64,000 nucleotides of DNA from Hymenobacter sp. BT730 (lineage in GTDB: Bacteria > Bacteroidota > Bacteroidia > Cytophagales > Hymenobacteraceae), in the NCBI RefSeq assembly GCF_030542105.1, contig NZ_JAUOFB010000001.1, positions 124,001 through 188,000 on the forward strand. Reading direction: 5' to 3'. How positions within the stretch are numbered: the first letter of the stretch is position 1; every line of letters begins with the position of its first letter. Position numbers and translations under genes: made by a program. The notes beneath the pieces were generated by a model. The model searched no databases. It was not told the DNA's origin and was given only the letters and a program-made list of their open reading frames with translations. This document shows positions 47,046-55,940 of the stretch, piece by piece.

Positions 47046-49724
47046 ATGAAGAAATTTTACAGAGCCTGGCTTCTGGCTTTATTCCTATGCCTAACCCACA
47101 ATACCTGGGCACAGCAAGAAAATCCTATTTCAGGGATAGTACAGACCAACACCGGTGAGCCCCTGCCCGGTGCTACGGTTTTCTTGAAAGGCACCTTTGT
47201 AGGTACAAGCACCGACCGGGAAGGCAAGTTTACCCTGCGGGCCGATTTCAGCACTACTCCGGTTGTGCTATCAGTATCCTTTGTGGGCTTTGAAACCCGC
47301 GACATCAGCTTAAACAAGCCTGAGGGCGCGCTGAATGTGGCTCTGGCCCCTAGTGCCGCTTTTACCAATGAAGTGGTAGTAGCCGCCTCCCGCGTGGAGG
47401 AAGGCATTCTGCAGGCCCCGGTCACGGTAGAGAAAATTACCGCGCAGCAGGTAGAGCGCATCCCCACGGCCGATATTCAGGTGGGCCTCAACCACTTCAA
47501 AGGTATTGACGTGAACAGCTCCAGCTTGCTGATGAACAGCCTGAGCACGCGCGGCTTTAACTCGGCCAAATCCGAGCGTCTGATTCAGCTGACCGACTAT
47601 TTCGATACTCAGTCGCCCTCATTGAACGCCAACGCCGGCAACCTGACGGGTGTACCGGAGCTGGATATTGAAAGCATTGAAATCATTCACGGCCCGGCCT
47701 CGGCGCTGTACGGTGCCAACGCTTTTAACGGCGTACTGCTGCTGAATTCCCGGGACCCCTTCGTGAGCGAAGGCCTGAGCTTGCGGGTGCGCGGCGGCCA
47801 GCGCAGCTATTTAGATGGCCAGGTGCGTTATGCTAAAAAGCTGGGCGAGAAGTTTGCTTTCAAAGTAGTGGGCAGCTACCTCACGGCCGATGACTGGTTG
47901 GCAGAGAACTACAATGCTTCCAGCACCCAAATTGAGCGGCGCAACAATGCGGAAGGCTCTACGCTGGGCTATGATGCGGTGAACCGCTACGGCGAGCTGG
48001 GCGGCTTCACTTTCCCGCAGAACTTCCCGTTCCCGGAAGTGCGGGGTAAGACGGTCTTCATGCCCGGCTTCGATGAGAAAACGCTGGTGGCAAATGATGA
48101 CAAGGCCACGGCCCGCAAGTTCCAGCCTACAGTTTCTTACCTGCTCAACAGCAACACGAAAATGACGGTTGGGGCTAGCTTTGCCCGGGGCACTGCCTCG
48201 TACCAGAGCAGCAGCCGCTACCGCTTAAAGGACTTTGGCACCAACCAGTACCACGGCGAAATCAAAGGCAAGAACTGGTTCCTACGGGGCCAGTCGGTAC
48301 AGGATTTCGGCAACAATTCCTATGACCTAAGCTTCCTGGGTGCCTTTATCCAGACTTCCCCGATTCCTGGCGTGACTGATGCGCAGGGCAACTCGGTTAG
48401 CTATGCCAAGGCCTACTACAACGCTTATGCGCAGACTTACGCGGGCTCCCGCCAGAGCGGCTTGAGCAATGAGCAGGCCCAGGCTGCCGCCCAAGCCGCC
48501 GCCGCTAAATATCAACTAGACCCCAACAGCCCGGAGTTTTCCTCGCTTCGCAGCCAGATCATTAAAGATGCTACCCCCGGCCAGGGTGCCCGCCTCAACC
48601 CCAGCTCCCTGCTGAATGAAGGCAACGCCCAGTACAACTTCCACTTCGGCGAAGCTACCGACCTGATTGTGGGGGCCGCTTACCGTAAGTTCCGTCTGGG
48701 CTCTAACGGCAACCTTTATGCTGATGACAACGCCCGGATTCAGAACCATGAGCTGGGCGGCTACGCGCAGCTAACCCACAAAATGCTGGATGAGCGCCTC
48801 AAGGTGGCTATTGCCGGCCGTCTGGATGACTTCAAGAACTTCGACCCGGCATTTTCACCCCGCGCCTCGGCCGTGTACTCGGCGGGTGCCAACAAGCAGC
48901 ATAACTTCCGCGCCAGCTATGGCCGCGCCTTCCGCTCGCCAACCCAGCTGGATCAGTACATCCGCCTGGATGTAGGTCAGGTATTGCTGCTGGGCAACGT
49001 CGGCAATGGCTACCAAGGCTACAGCCTCACCAACTTAAGCCCGGTGGAATACGCCAAGCTGAAGCTGGAGCGCCTGAATACCTATGAAGTAGGCTACAAG
49101 GCCATTCTGGCCGAAAAAGTGCTGGTAGATGTCAACTACTTCCGCAGCAACTATAACGACTTTATTGGTGCGCAGCGCTTCATAGGCAACCGTGACGGCA
49201 GCCGCCCCACCCCGCAGCAGCTGCAGAGCGGCCAGGCAACGCAGTTCCAAGGCCGCAATGCCGATACCCGCGTTTTGCAGGTGTGGACCAATGCTAGCCA
49301 GGAAGTGCGCACGCAGGGCGCGGCCCTGGGCCTGACGTACTACATGACCAAGGCGCTGAACCTAACCGGCAACTACTCCCTGAACGTGCTGGAGGATGGC
49401 AACCTGCCCGAAGGCTTCCAGACCTTCTTCAACACTCCCAAGCATAAGTATAACCTGGGCGTGAATGGCGTGGCAATGAGCAGCCTGAGCTACTCGCTGA
49501 ACTACCGCTGGGCGCAGGGCCACCTTTATGAAATGCCCTTCGCGCAAGGTGAGCTGGACGACTACAGCAGCCTGGATGCCTTTGTGGGCTACTCCCTGCC
49601 GAAGCTGGGGGCTACGCTACAAGCCGGTGCTTCCAATCTGCTGAACCAGAACAACACCCAAGTGTATGGTGGCCCCAACATTGGTCGCCTCGCATTCGTA
49701 GGAGTGCTTGTGGATATCAAATAA
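47046..49724 (+). CDS. TonB-dependent receptor with CarboxypepD_reg-like N-terminal domain
   Basis: An 892-aa outer-membrane receptor. ATG 47046 (MKKFYRAWLLALFLCLTHN) opens a signal peptide cleaved near TWAQQ. Residues about 24-100 form a carboxypeptidase-regulatory beta domain (ISGIVQTNTGEPLPGATVFLKG; FVGFETRDI); the plug spans about 115-235 (ERIPTADIQVGLNHFKGIDV, EIIHGPASALYGANAFNGVLL); the barrel continues to a C-terminal strand LAFVGVLVDIK. No SusD partner is near, so it is not a SusCD pair. The substrate (iron complex, cobalamin or other) is unknown. Confidence 0.92.
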   Translation: MKKFYRAWLLALFLCLTHNTWAQQENPISGIVQTNTGEPLPGATVFLKGTFVGTSTDREGKFTLRADFSTTPVVLSVSFVGFETRDISLNKPEGALNVALAPSAAFTNEVVVAASRVEEGILQAPVTVEKITAQQVERIPTADIQVGLNHFKGIDVNSSSLLMNSLSTRGFNSAKSERLIQLTDYFDTQSPSLNANAGNLTGVPELDIESIEIIHGPASALYGANAFNGVLLLNSRDPFVSEGLSLRVRGGQRSYLDGQVRYAKKLGEKFAFKVVGSYLTADDWLAENYNASSTQIERRNNAEGSTLGYDAVNRYGELGGFTFPQNFPFPEVRGKTVFMPGFDEKTLVANDDKATARKFQPTVSYLLNSNTKMTVGASFARGTASYQSSSRYRLKDFGTNQYHGEIKGKNWFLRGQSVQDFGNNSYDLSFLGAFIQTSPIPGVTDAQGNSVSYAKAYYNAYAQTYAGSRQSGLSNEQAQAAAQAAAAKYQLDPNSPEFSSLRSQIIKDATPGQGARLNPSSLLNEGNAQYNFHFGEATDLIVGAAYRKFRLGSNGNLYADDNARIQNHELGGYAQLTHKMLDERLKVAIAGRLDDFKNFDPAFSPRASAVYSAGANKQHNFRASYGRAFRSPTQLDQYIRLDVGQVLLLGNVGNGYQGYSLTNLSPVEYAKLKLERLNTYEVGYKAILAEKVLVDVNYFRSNYNDFIGAQRFIGNRDGSRPTPQQLQSGQATQFQGRNADTRVLQVWTNASQEVRTQGAALGLTYYMTKALNLTGNYSLNVLEDGNLPEGFQTFFNTPKHKYNLGVNGVAMSSLSYSLNYRWAQGHLYEMPFAQGELDDYSSLDAFVGYSLPKLGATLQAGASNLLNQNNTQVYGGPNIGRLAFVGVLVDIK

Positions 49725-49742
49725 TCCCAACCTCCCTATTCG

Positions 49743-49776
49743 AAAAAAGCCCTTCCATGACCGGAAGGGCTTTTTT
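49743..49776 (+). terminator. Terminator after TonB receptor
   Basis: AAAAAAGCCCTTCC and GGAAGGGCTTTTTT form a 14-bp stem with loop ATGACC. Confidence 0.88.
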
Positions 49777-49800
49777 ATTGTTTGTTATTTCCTTCTGCCT

Positions 49801-50409
49801 TCAATGCCGGGCACCGGGATATATGGTCCGGAATGTGAGATTGATACGTGGGCCGACGGGCCGGGCAGTTTTAGGCACGGCGTGCAGCCAATGCTGTTGG
49901 GTAGGGCCGCGCATCACCAGCAAACTTCCCGTGGACAGATCCAAACCAAGGGCTGCATGGTCCGGCTGCTGCGGATAGCGAGGACGCAGGCGAAAGCGGC
50001 GGGTGGCACCCAGGCTAATTGATGCAATAATAGGCTCTGGTCCCAACTCGGGCTCATCGTCGGCGTGCCAGCCCATGCTATCCTGTCCGGTGCGGTAGAG
50101 ATTGAGCAGCACACTATTGAACGTGGTGCCGGTTGCCTGCTCTACACGGGTACGCAGGTGTTGCAGCGCGGGCGTCCAGGGTTGAGGCGCAAGGGACAGC
50201 CCGGAGTAGCTATACTGTGCCGTAGCGTCGCCGTACCAGGCAGTAAGGCGAGGCTGCAGTACTTCCTTCCCAAAGAGGCGGATAGGTTCCTGTCGCCATT
50301 GTAAGGTATCCGTCAGCTCCTGCTGCAACCGGACAGCTTCCGCCACCGGCAGAAACTCCGTATCCAGCCAGATATCGGCATCGGGCAACGACAGGGCGGA
50401 AAGCGGCAC
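49801..50409 (-). CDS. AlkB-like 2OG-Fe(II) dioxygenase
   Basis: A 202-aa protein of the AlkB family, which removes methyl lesions such as 1-methyladenine from DNA. The iron ligands are His115 and Asp117 (MGWHADDE) and His176 (WLHAVPK); the 2-oxoglutarate-binding arginine is at PRINLTFR (Arg188 and Arg194). NLYRTGQDSMGWH resembles the eukaryotic ALKBH2/3 and bacterial AlkB-2 type. Length is normal. It lies between the TonB receptor and the membrane protein gene, on the opposite strand to the receptor. Confidence 0.9.
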   Translation of the reverse strand: MPLSALSLPDADIWLDTEFLPVAEAVRLQQELTDTLQWRQEPIRLFGKEVLQPRLTAWYGDATAQYSYSGLSLAPQPWTPALQHLRTRVEQATGTTFNSVLLNLYRTGQDSMGWHADDEPELGPEPIIASISLGATRRFRLRPRYPQQPDHAALGLDLSTGSLLVMRGPTQQHWLHAVPKTARPVGPRINLTFRTIYPGARH

Positions 50410-50434
50410 GGCAGAGACTACAAAGAACCCGTAT

Positions 50435-51124
50435 TTATGGCTTCATTAACTGCTCCATTTCCCGCTGCACTTCCTGGGGCTGCTGCTTGATGAGGTAGGG
50501 CATCATCTTTTGCATACCCCACACCAACAGAAAGCAGATCAGAATTGGCAATAACAGGCTGCGGTTGCGGTAACTGGCAGTTCCCACATAACGGGGCCAG
50601 AACCAGAACAGATAGGCTGCCAGGGCCACGCCATTAAAGAGAAGAGCCGCCAGAAAAGGATTTATACTGTGCTGCATGATACCCCAAACCAGCAGTTGCG
50701 TGCCTAGCAACAGGTAAACTACCAGGAACAGTATTAGACCCAGCATGGCCCGCACCCGGCCCAGCCGAAACAGGTTTATACACAGCAAAATCCCCCCGGC
50801 CAGCATCGAGAAGAAGACCGACAGAATGGTGATAGATATTGGGGAGTAGAGTGCCGTATCGGTCGTGGCAGCATCGGCTACTACTTCCGAATCATCTGCC
50901 TCCGAGAGTTGGCGGGCAGCTGCTTGCTGCACTTCCTGCTCCCGCACGGCTGCTTCCAGGGAAGGCCGAAGTGCATCGGCTTCAGCATAAGGCTGTCCGC
51001 GCCGTGCCAGCTCATCAAGGGCGGCCAACACGGCATCCTCGCGGTACTGGTAGCGGGCCGTAACGTATTGCAGTAGCTCAGCCAGGGATTTGGTGGCCAT
51101 TTTGGCCGCATATTCTTCAGCCAT
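50435..51124 (-). CDS. Four-helix membrane protein, unknown
   Basis: A 229-aa protein; ATG 51124 (MAEEYAAKMATK) is the chosen start, with a slightly longer alternative. The first 95 residues are soluble and acidic (LAELLQYVTARYQYREDAVLAALDELARR). Then come about four membrane helices (ISITILSVFFSMLAGGILLCINL; GLILFLVVYLLLGTQLLVWG; FLAALLFNGVALAAYLFWF; LLLPILICFLLVWGMQ). No family is recognised. It is 91 bp upstream of the kynureninase stop on the same strand, so it may be read from that operon's transcript. Confidence 0.65.
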   Translation of the reverse strand: MAEEYAAKMATKSLAELLQYVTARYQYREDAVLAALDELARRGQPYAEADALRPSLEAAVREQEVQQAAARQLSEADDSEVVADAATTDTALYSPISITILSVFFSMLAGGILLCINLFRLGRVRAMLGLILFLVVYLLLGTQLLVWGIMQHSINPFLAALLFNGVALAAYLFWFWPRYVGTASYRNRSLLLPILICFLLVWGMQKMMPYLIKQQPQEVQREMEQLMKP

Positions 51125-51214
51125 AGGTGCTATCAACTTAAAAAGCAGATACCCCGGGGAGGGATATGTACAGGTACGAATTCAGACTGTATGTAAACAG
51201 CTAAACTCCAAAAA

Positions 51215-52498
51215 TTATTCCGCTATAAGTGCCCAATCGGCCAAAGCGGCGCCGGCGCGCTGTACATCGGCGAAAGTATTATACAACGGCACGGGGGCCA
51301 TCCGAATAACGTTGGGCTCGCGCCAGTCGGCCATCACCCCTACACTGGCCAGGTGGTCAAATAGCTCGCGGCCGTTGCGGTGCACCAGCAACGAAAGCTG
51401 ACAGCCACGTTGGTTGGGGTCCTGCGGGGTAATGATTTCGAGCACTTCTTTTGGCAATTGCAGGCGGCGTATCAGAAACTCCAGATAAGCCGTGAGCTGC
51501 TCACTTTTCTGCCGCAGGACAGGCATACCACCGGCTTCGTCCACTAAGTTCAGGGCTATGCGGTGAATGGCCATGGGGAAAATCTGGGCGTTGGAGAGCT
51601 GCCAGCCGGCAGCGCCGGGCATAGGCCGGAACCCTTTTTTCATCTGGAAGCGGTCGGCGGGGTCATGGCCCCACCAGCCGGCCAGGCGTGGCAAATCCGG
51701 GCGGTTGGCAAACCGCTCGTGCACGAACACGCCGCTGGTGCCGCCGGGCCCGGAGTTAAGGTATTTATAGGAACACCAGCAGGCAAAGTCTACGTCCCAG
51801 TCGTGCAGGTGCAGCAGCAGGTTGCCGGCGGCGTGGGCCAGGTCGAACCCTACCATGGCGCCCACGGCGTGGCCGGCCCTGGTAATAGCGGCCATATCGA
51901 AAGCCTGGCCAGTGTAGTAGTTGACGCCACCCAGAATCACGGTGGCCAGCGAATCACCCAGCTCCTGAATTTTGGCTTCGATGTCCTCGGTGCGTAGCGT
52001 GTACTCGCCGGGGCGGGGGACCAGCTCCACAATAGCGTCGTCGGGCTGGTAGCCGTGCAGCTTCACCTGTGACTCCAGCGCGTACTGATCCGATGGGAAA
52101 GCGCCGCCTTCCATCAGCACCTTGTAGCGGGTAGCGGTGGGCCGGTAAAAAGTAATCAGCAGCAGATGCAGGTTCACGGTGAGGTTATTCATCACCACTA
52201 CTTCCACGGGCCGGGCGCCTACCAGCCGGGCAGTAGCCGCCGTCAGGTTTTCGTGGTAGTGCATCCAGGGCATGGCACCCAGGAAATGACCCTCCACGGC
52301 CCGCTCTTCCCAGGAAGCAAACTCTTCTTCCACGGCGGCACGGGCGGCGCGGGGCAGCAAACCCAGGGAGTTGCCGCAGAGGTATACCGCCTCTCCCCCT
52401 TCGGGGCCGGGCGGAATATGAAACAGGTTGCGGAACAGGTGCAGCGGATCCTGCGCGTCGAGGTGGGCGGCGAATTCGGGAGTAGGCTCGAAGGTCAT
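51215..52498 (-). CDS. kynU: Kynureninase
   Basis: A 427-aa PLP enzyme that cleaves L-kynurenine or 3-hydroxykynurenine to anthranilate or 3-hydroxyanthranilate plus alanine. ATG 52498 (MTFEPTPEFAAHLDAQDP) is preferred over a longer frame. The PLP lysine is in CWCSYKYLNSGPGG (Lys245), preceded by MVGFDLAHAAGNLLLH; YLCGNSLGLLPR opens the domain. It is the third gene of the operon with nbaC and acmsd. A TATCTTTG-like element (52505-52512) just upstream fits a -7 box, but it would leave almost no leader and no -33 box was found. Confidence 0.93.
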   Translation of the reverse strand: MTFEPTPEFAAHLDAQDPLHLFRNLFHIPPGPEGGEAVYLCGNSLGLLPRAARAAVEEEFASWEERAVEGHFLGAMPWMHYHENLTAATARLVGARPVEVVVMNNLTVNLHLLLITFYRPTATRYKVLMEGGAFPSDQYALESQVKLHGYQPDDAIVELVPRPGEYTLRTEDIEAKIQELGDSLATVILGGVNYYTGQAFDMAAITRAGHAVGAMVGFDLAHAAGNLLLHLHDWDVDFACWCSYKYLNSGPGGTSGVFVHERFANRPDLPRLAGWWGHDPADRFQMKKGFRPMPGAAGWQLSNAQIFPMAIHRIALNLVDEAGGMPVLRQKSEQLTAYLEFLIRRLQLPKEVLEIITPQDPNQRGCQLSLLVHRNGRELFDHLASVGVMADWREPNVIRMAPVPLYNTFADVQRAGAALADWALIAE

Positions 52499-52529
52499 GA
52501 AGGGCAAAGATAGGCAGGCGCGGGCAGGG

Positions 52530-53546
52530 CTACGCCTGGCAGAAGTGGCTACCAGGCACGCCCAGCCAGTCCAGGGCATTCTGGCCCAGCATTCGGGCTT
52601 TTATTTCGTCGGAAAAAGGCATGGATTCAATCAACTGACCGGGTTGCAACTCTCCCAACGGGAAAGGATAATCAGTGCCCAGCGTGATTTTATCGGCGCC
52701 AAGGGTTTTCACCAGATAATCCAGCATCAGGGGGTCATGCACCAGGGAATCCACCCAGAACTTACCCAGGTATTCGCGGGGGTTTACGTTGTTATCGATG
52801 GCGCAGAGGTCGGGGCGGACGTGGAAACCGTGCTCAATGCGGCCGATGGTGGAGGCGAAGGTGCCGCCGCCGTGGGCCACGGCTACGCGCAGCTTGGGCA
52901 GGCGCTCCAATACGCCACCAAATACCAGGGAACACAGGGCCAGAGTACTTTCGGCGGGCATGCCTACCAACCAGGGCAGCCAGTATTTGGGCATTTTCTG
53001 CTGGCCCATCATGTCCCAGGGATGCACGAACACGCAGGCGCCCAGCTCTTCGGCTGCCGCAAATACCTCGAACAGCTGCGGGGCATCCAGATTCCAGTCA
53101 TTCACGTGGGAGCCAATCTGCACGCCGGCCATGCCCAGCTCTTTCACGCAGCGTTCCAGTTCCCGGACCGCCAGATCAGGGGCCTGCATGGGAATGGTAC
53201 CCAGGCCTACGAAGCGCGTGGGGTAGCGAGCTACTACCCCGGCAATATGGTCGTTGAGCAGGCGGCTCAGGTCCAGGGCATCGTGGGGCTTGGCCCAGTA
53301 GCTGAACATTACGGGCACGGTGCTCAGTACCTGCACGTCCACGCCAAACTGGTCGTACTCCCGCATGCGTACCTGCGGGTCCCAACAGTTATCCTGAATT
53401 TCGCGGAAAAACTTGTCATCCTGCATCATGCGGGCGCAACACGGTTTGTGGTGCTCCAGCCGGATGAAGCCGCCGTAGCCGTACCGCTCGCGCAGGTCGG
53501 GCCAGGTTTCGGGCAGGATGTGGGTATGAATATCGATTTTAAGCAC
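52530..53546 (-). CDS. acmsd: 2-amino-3-carboxymuconate 6-semialdehyde decarboxylase
   Basis: A 338-aa amidohydrolase of about the length of human ACMSD (336 aa). The Zn ligands are the HxH of [11 protein letters not shown] (His7, His9), the histidine of [11 protein letters not shown], and the Asp of [12 protein letters not shown]. It decarboxylates 2-amino-3-carboxymuconate 6-semialdehyde to aminomuconate semialdehyde, competing with spontaneous quinolinate formation. The downstream kynU is 31 bp away and the upstream nbaC is 23 bp away, so all three are one operon. Confidence 0.93.
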   Translation of the reverse strand: MLKIDIHTHILPETWPDLRERYGYGGFIRLEHHKPCCARMMQDDKFFREIQDNCWDPQVRMREYDQFGVDVQVLSTVPVMFSYWAKPHDALDLSRLLNDHIAGVVARYPTRFVGLGTIPMQAPDLAVRELERCVKELGMAGVQIGSHVNDWNLDAPQLFEVFAAAEELGACVFVHPWDMMGQQKMPKYWLPWLVGMPAESTLALCSLVFGGVLERLPKLRVAVAHGGGTFASTIGRIEHGFHVRPDLCAIDNNVNPREYLGKFWVDSLVHDPLMLDYLVKTLGADKITLGTDYPFPLGELQPGQLIESMPFSDEIKARMLGQNALDWLGVPGSHFCQA

Positions 53547-53569
53547 GGGGGAAAACTAGAGGCAATAAA

Positions 53570-54100
53570 TCAGGAAGCAACCGGTGCGGGCGGCTGCATC
53601 ACCGTGCCGCACACTTGGCAGGTGCGCTTGTGCTCATCCTGCCAGAAGCGGTTCATAATGGGCGGCAATTGGGCCACGATGTCCGTGATTTCGGCGAATT
53701 CCTCGTAGAGCTTGTTGCCGCAGTTTTCGCAGTACCACTGAAAGCCATCCAGCTCACCGGGGCTGCGGTAGCGCTCCAACACCATACCCACGGTGCCGGC
53801 CGGGCGGCGCGGCGAGTGGGGCACGCCGGGCGGCAGCAGAAACATACTGCCCTGCTTGATTTCGATATCGACCGGCTTGCCGTCCTCAATGATTTTCACC
53901 ACGATGTCGCCCTCTATCTGCAGGAACAGCTCTTCGCCTTCGTCCACGTGGTAGTCTTTGCGGGCGTTGGGGCCGCCCACTACCATCACAATAAAGTCTT
54001 TGTTGTCTTTAAACACCTGCTGATTGCCCACGGGTGGCTTCAGCAAATGGCGGTGTTCATCAATCCATTGCTGGAAGTTGAAAGGACGAGCGACGGGCAT
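53570..54100 (-). CDS. nbaC: 3-hydroxyanthranilate 3,4-dioxygenase
   Basis: A 176-aa cupin. ATG 54100 (MPVARPFNFQQWIDEHRHL) is chosen because this is the usual family N-terminus. Iron ligands known for the Cupriavidus enzyme are present at His51, Glu57 (YHVDEGEE) and His95 (PHSPRR), with Arg47 and Arg99. A second, structural metal site is formed by Cys124/Cys127 (CENC) and Cys161/Cys164 (CQVC), as in bacterial forms. It opens the ring of 3-hydroxyanthranilate. It is the first gene of the operon. Confidence 0.94.
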   Translation of the reverse strand: MPVARPFNFQQWIDEHRHLLKPPVGNQQVFKDNKDFIVMVVGGPNARKDYHVDEGEELFLQIEGDIVVKIIEDGKPVDIEIKQGSMFLLPPGVPHSPRRPAGTVGMVLERYRSPGELDGFQWYCENCGNKLYEEFAEITDIVAQLPPIMNRFWQDEHKRTCQVCGTVMQPPAPVAS

Positions 54101-54252
54101 AGCGGGGAGTGTTGAGGTGGGAGAACAACGGGCACATGGGGCCAAAAAACGGCACAAATGCCCGGCTAAGTACGGAATTGCCGCCGCAACTTCCCGCGTA
54201 AGCCCACAACTTTCTACCTTGCTGCCCGTCGCATCCTTATTCCTATTCTACC

Positions 54253-55044
54253 GTGAATCTTTCTCTAACTCCCTACCGCGCACTGGTGGGCGGCAGTACC
54301 CAGGGCATTGGCCGGGCCGCCGCCGAGGAGCTGGCCCGCCTGGGCGCCACTGTTACGCTGCTGGCCCGCAACGAAGCTACCCTGCGGGAAGTAGCCGCTT
54401 CCCTTCCAGTAGAACACGGCCAGCAGCACGACTACATAGTGGCTGATTTCTCGCAGCCTGACCAGCTGGCCCAGCGCCTGCAGGAGTACCTGGCCACGCA
54501 CCCCGCTGGCTTTCAGATTCTGGTCAACAACACCGGCGGCCCCGCCGGCGGACCTATTCTGGAGGCCGGGGTTGATGCTTTTCGGGCTGCCTTCGAGCAG
54601 CATTTGGTGTGCAACCACCTGCTGGCGCAGGCCGTGGTGCCCGGCATGAAGGCCAGCGGCTACGGGCGCATCATCAACATTATCAGCACCTCCGTAAAGC
54701 AGCCACTACCCGGTCTGGGCGTTTCCAACACCATTCGGGCGGCAGTGGCTAACTGGGCCAAAACGCTGGCCAACGAGCTGGCTGCGCACGGCATAACGGT
54801 GAATAACGTGCTGCCAGGCGCTACCATGACGCAGCGGCACACCTCGCTCATCGAGAAAAAAGTACAGCAAACCGGGCAGGCCACCGAGGAGATTGAGGCG
54901 GGTATGCTGCGCCTGATTCCGGCCGCGCGCTTTGGGCACGCCGAGGAAGTGGCGGCGGCCGTAGCCTTTCTGGCCTCGCCGGCCGCCGGCTATATCAATG
55001 GTATTAATGTGCCGGTAGATGGCGGCCGCACCGGCAGTCTGTAG
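54253..55044 (+). CDS. SDR oxidoreductase with atypical active site
   Basis: A 263-aa Rossmann protein with a GTG start (MNLSLTPYRALVGGSTQGIG). The nucleotide site is GGSTQGIG (13-20), followed by NNTGG (92-96). The usual YxxxK is replaced by S158-N-T-I-R162 (VSNTIR), while the Ser region IISTS is retained (about 143-147). This matches the group of BKR-like SDRs that lack a perfect catalytic tetrad. It faces the kynurenine operon with 152 bp between, so a role in the same pathway is possible but unproven. Confidence 0.85.
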   Translation: MNLSLTPYRALVGGSTQGIGRAAAEELARLGATVTLLARNEATLREVAASLPVEHGQQHDYIVADFSQPDQLAQRLQEYLATHPAGFQILVNNTGGPAGGPILEAGVDAFRAAFEQHLVCNHLLAQAVVPGMKASGYGRIINIISTSVKQPLPGLGVSNTIRAAVANWAKTLANELAAHGITVNNVLPGATMTQRHTSLIEKKVQQTGQATEEIEAGMLRLIPAARFGHAEEVAAAVAFLASPAAGYINGINVPVDGGRTGSL

Positions 55045-55149
55045 CGGTTTATACTGATTTTGCCGGGTAGCCGCTGTTGGCGGAAACGCTTTTCCGTGCT
55101 TCCTTCGTAGCGGCCACCGGCCCTTAACCACGCTCAACCAACCACCAAT

Positions 55150-55872
55150 TTGGTCAAGTTTGATACGCTCTCTATCGTTATTCCGGTTTATAACGAGGCC
55201 CGCACGATTCACCAGATTCTGGATTTACTGCATGAAACCGTGCTGGTGAATGGCATTCGTAAGGAAATTATTCTGGTCGATGACTGCTCCACCGATGGCT
55301 CGGCGGAAGCAATTGCCGGCTACATGGAGCAGCATCCCAAGATGGGGCTGCGGCTGCTGCACCACACCGTGAACCAGGGCAAAGGTGCAGCGCTGCACAC
55401 GGGCATCCGGGAAGCTACCGGCGACTATGTAATTGTGCAGGATGCTGACCTGGAATATGATCCGGAAGAATACAACGTGCTGTTCAAGCCCATTCTGAAA
55501 GGCTTTGCTGATGTGGTGTTTGGCTCCCGGTTTATGGGCGGCAAGCCCCACCGCATCCTGTTTTTCTGGCACAGCATCGGCAATCAGTTCCTCACGTTTC
55601 TGTCGAACATGTTCACGGACCTGAACCTGACCGACATGGAAACCTGCTACAAGTTGTTCCGCCGCGATATAATTCAGAGCCTGGTGCTGGAGGAAAAACG
55701 GTTTGGCTTTGAGCCTGAAGTGACGGCTAAAGTGGCCCGGGTGCCCGGCGTGCGTATCTATGAAGTAGGTATCAGCTACTACGGCCGCACCTACGCCGAA
55801 GGCAAGAAAATAGGCTGGCGCGATGGAGTGCGGGCTATTTACTGCATTGTGAAGTACGGGCTGTTCAGTTAA
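55150..55872 (+). CDS. Family 2 glycosyltransferase (DPM1-like)
   Basis: A 240-aa GT2 enzyme with a TTG start. The GT-A motifs are [13 protein letters not shown] (about 8-20), [23 protein letters not shown] and [13 protein letters not shown] (DxD at Asp98 onward). Similar to polyprenyl-phosphate mannose or glucose synthases. It lacks the C-terminal helices of some family members, so it is likely peripheral to the membrane. It is followed 68 bp on by a polytopic membrane protein, together suggesting lipid-linked sugar metabolism. Confidence 0.88.
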   Translation: MVKFDTLSIVIPVYNEARTIHQILDLLHETVLVNGIRKEIILVDDCSTDGSAEAIAGYMEQHPKMGLRLLHHTVNQGKGAALHTGIREATGDYVIVQDADLEYDPEEYNVLFKPILKGFADVVFGSRFMGGKPHRILFFWHSIGNQFLTFLSNMFTDLNLTDMETCYKLFRRDIIQSLVLEEKRFGFEPEVTAKVARVPGVRIYEVGISYYGRTYAEGKKIGWRDGVRAIYCIVKYGLFS

Positions 55873-55940
55873 TCTTCGTTTTCGGCCACCCTGGCTTTTT
55901 ATTATTCTGAGCCGTTGCCAGCGGCTTTTACCCTGCGTGT

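Noticed and set aside
47046..49724. SusC/SusD polysaccharide utilisation locus
   Set aside because: There is no SusD-like gene or glycoside hydrolase near; only the TonB receptor is present.
52505..52512. TATCTTTG box just upstream of kynU
   Set aside because: It would give an almost leaderless transcript and has no -33 box; the gene lies within an operon, so chance is more likely.
52428..53708. 426-aa open frame opposite ACMSD
   Set aside because: It is antisense to a gene with intact catalytic motifs.
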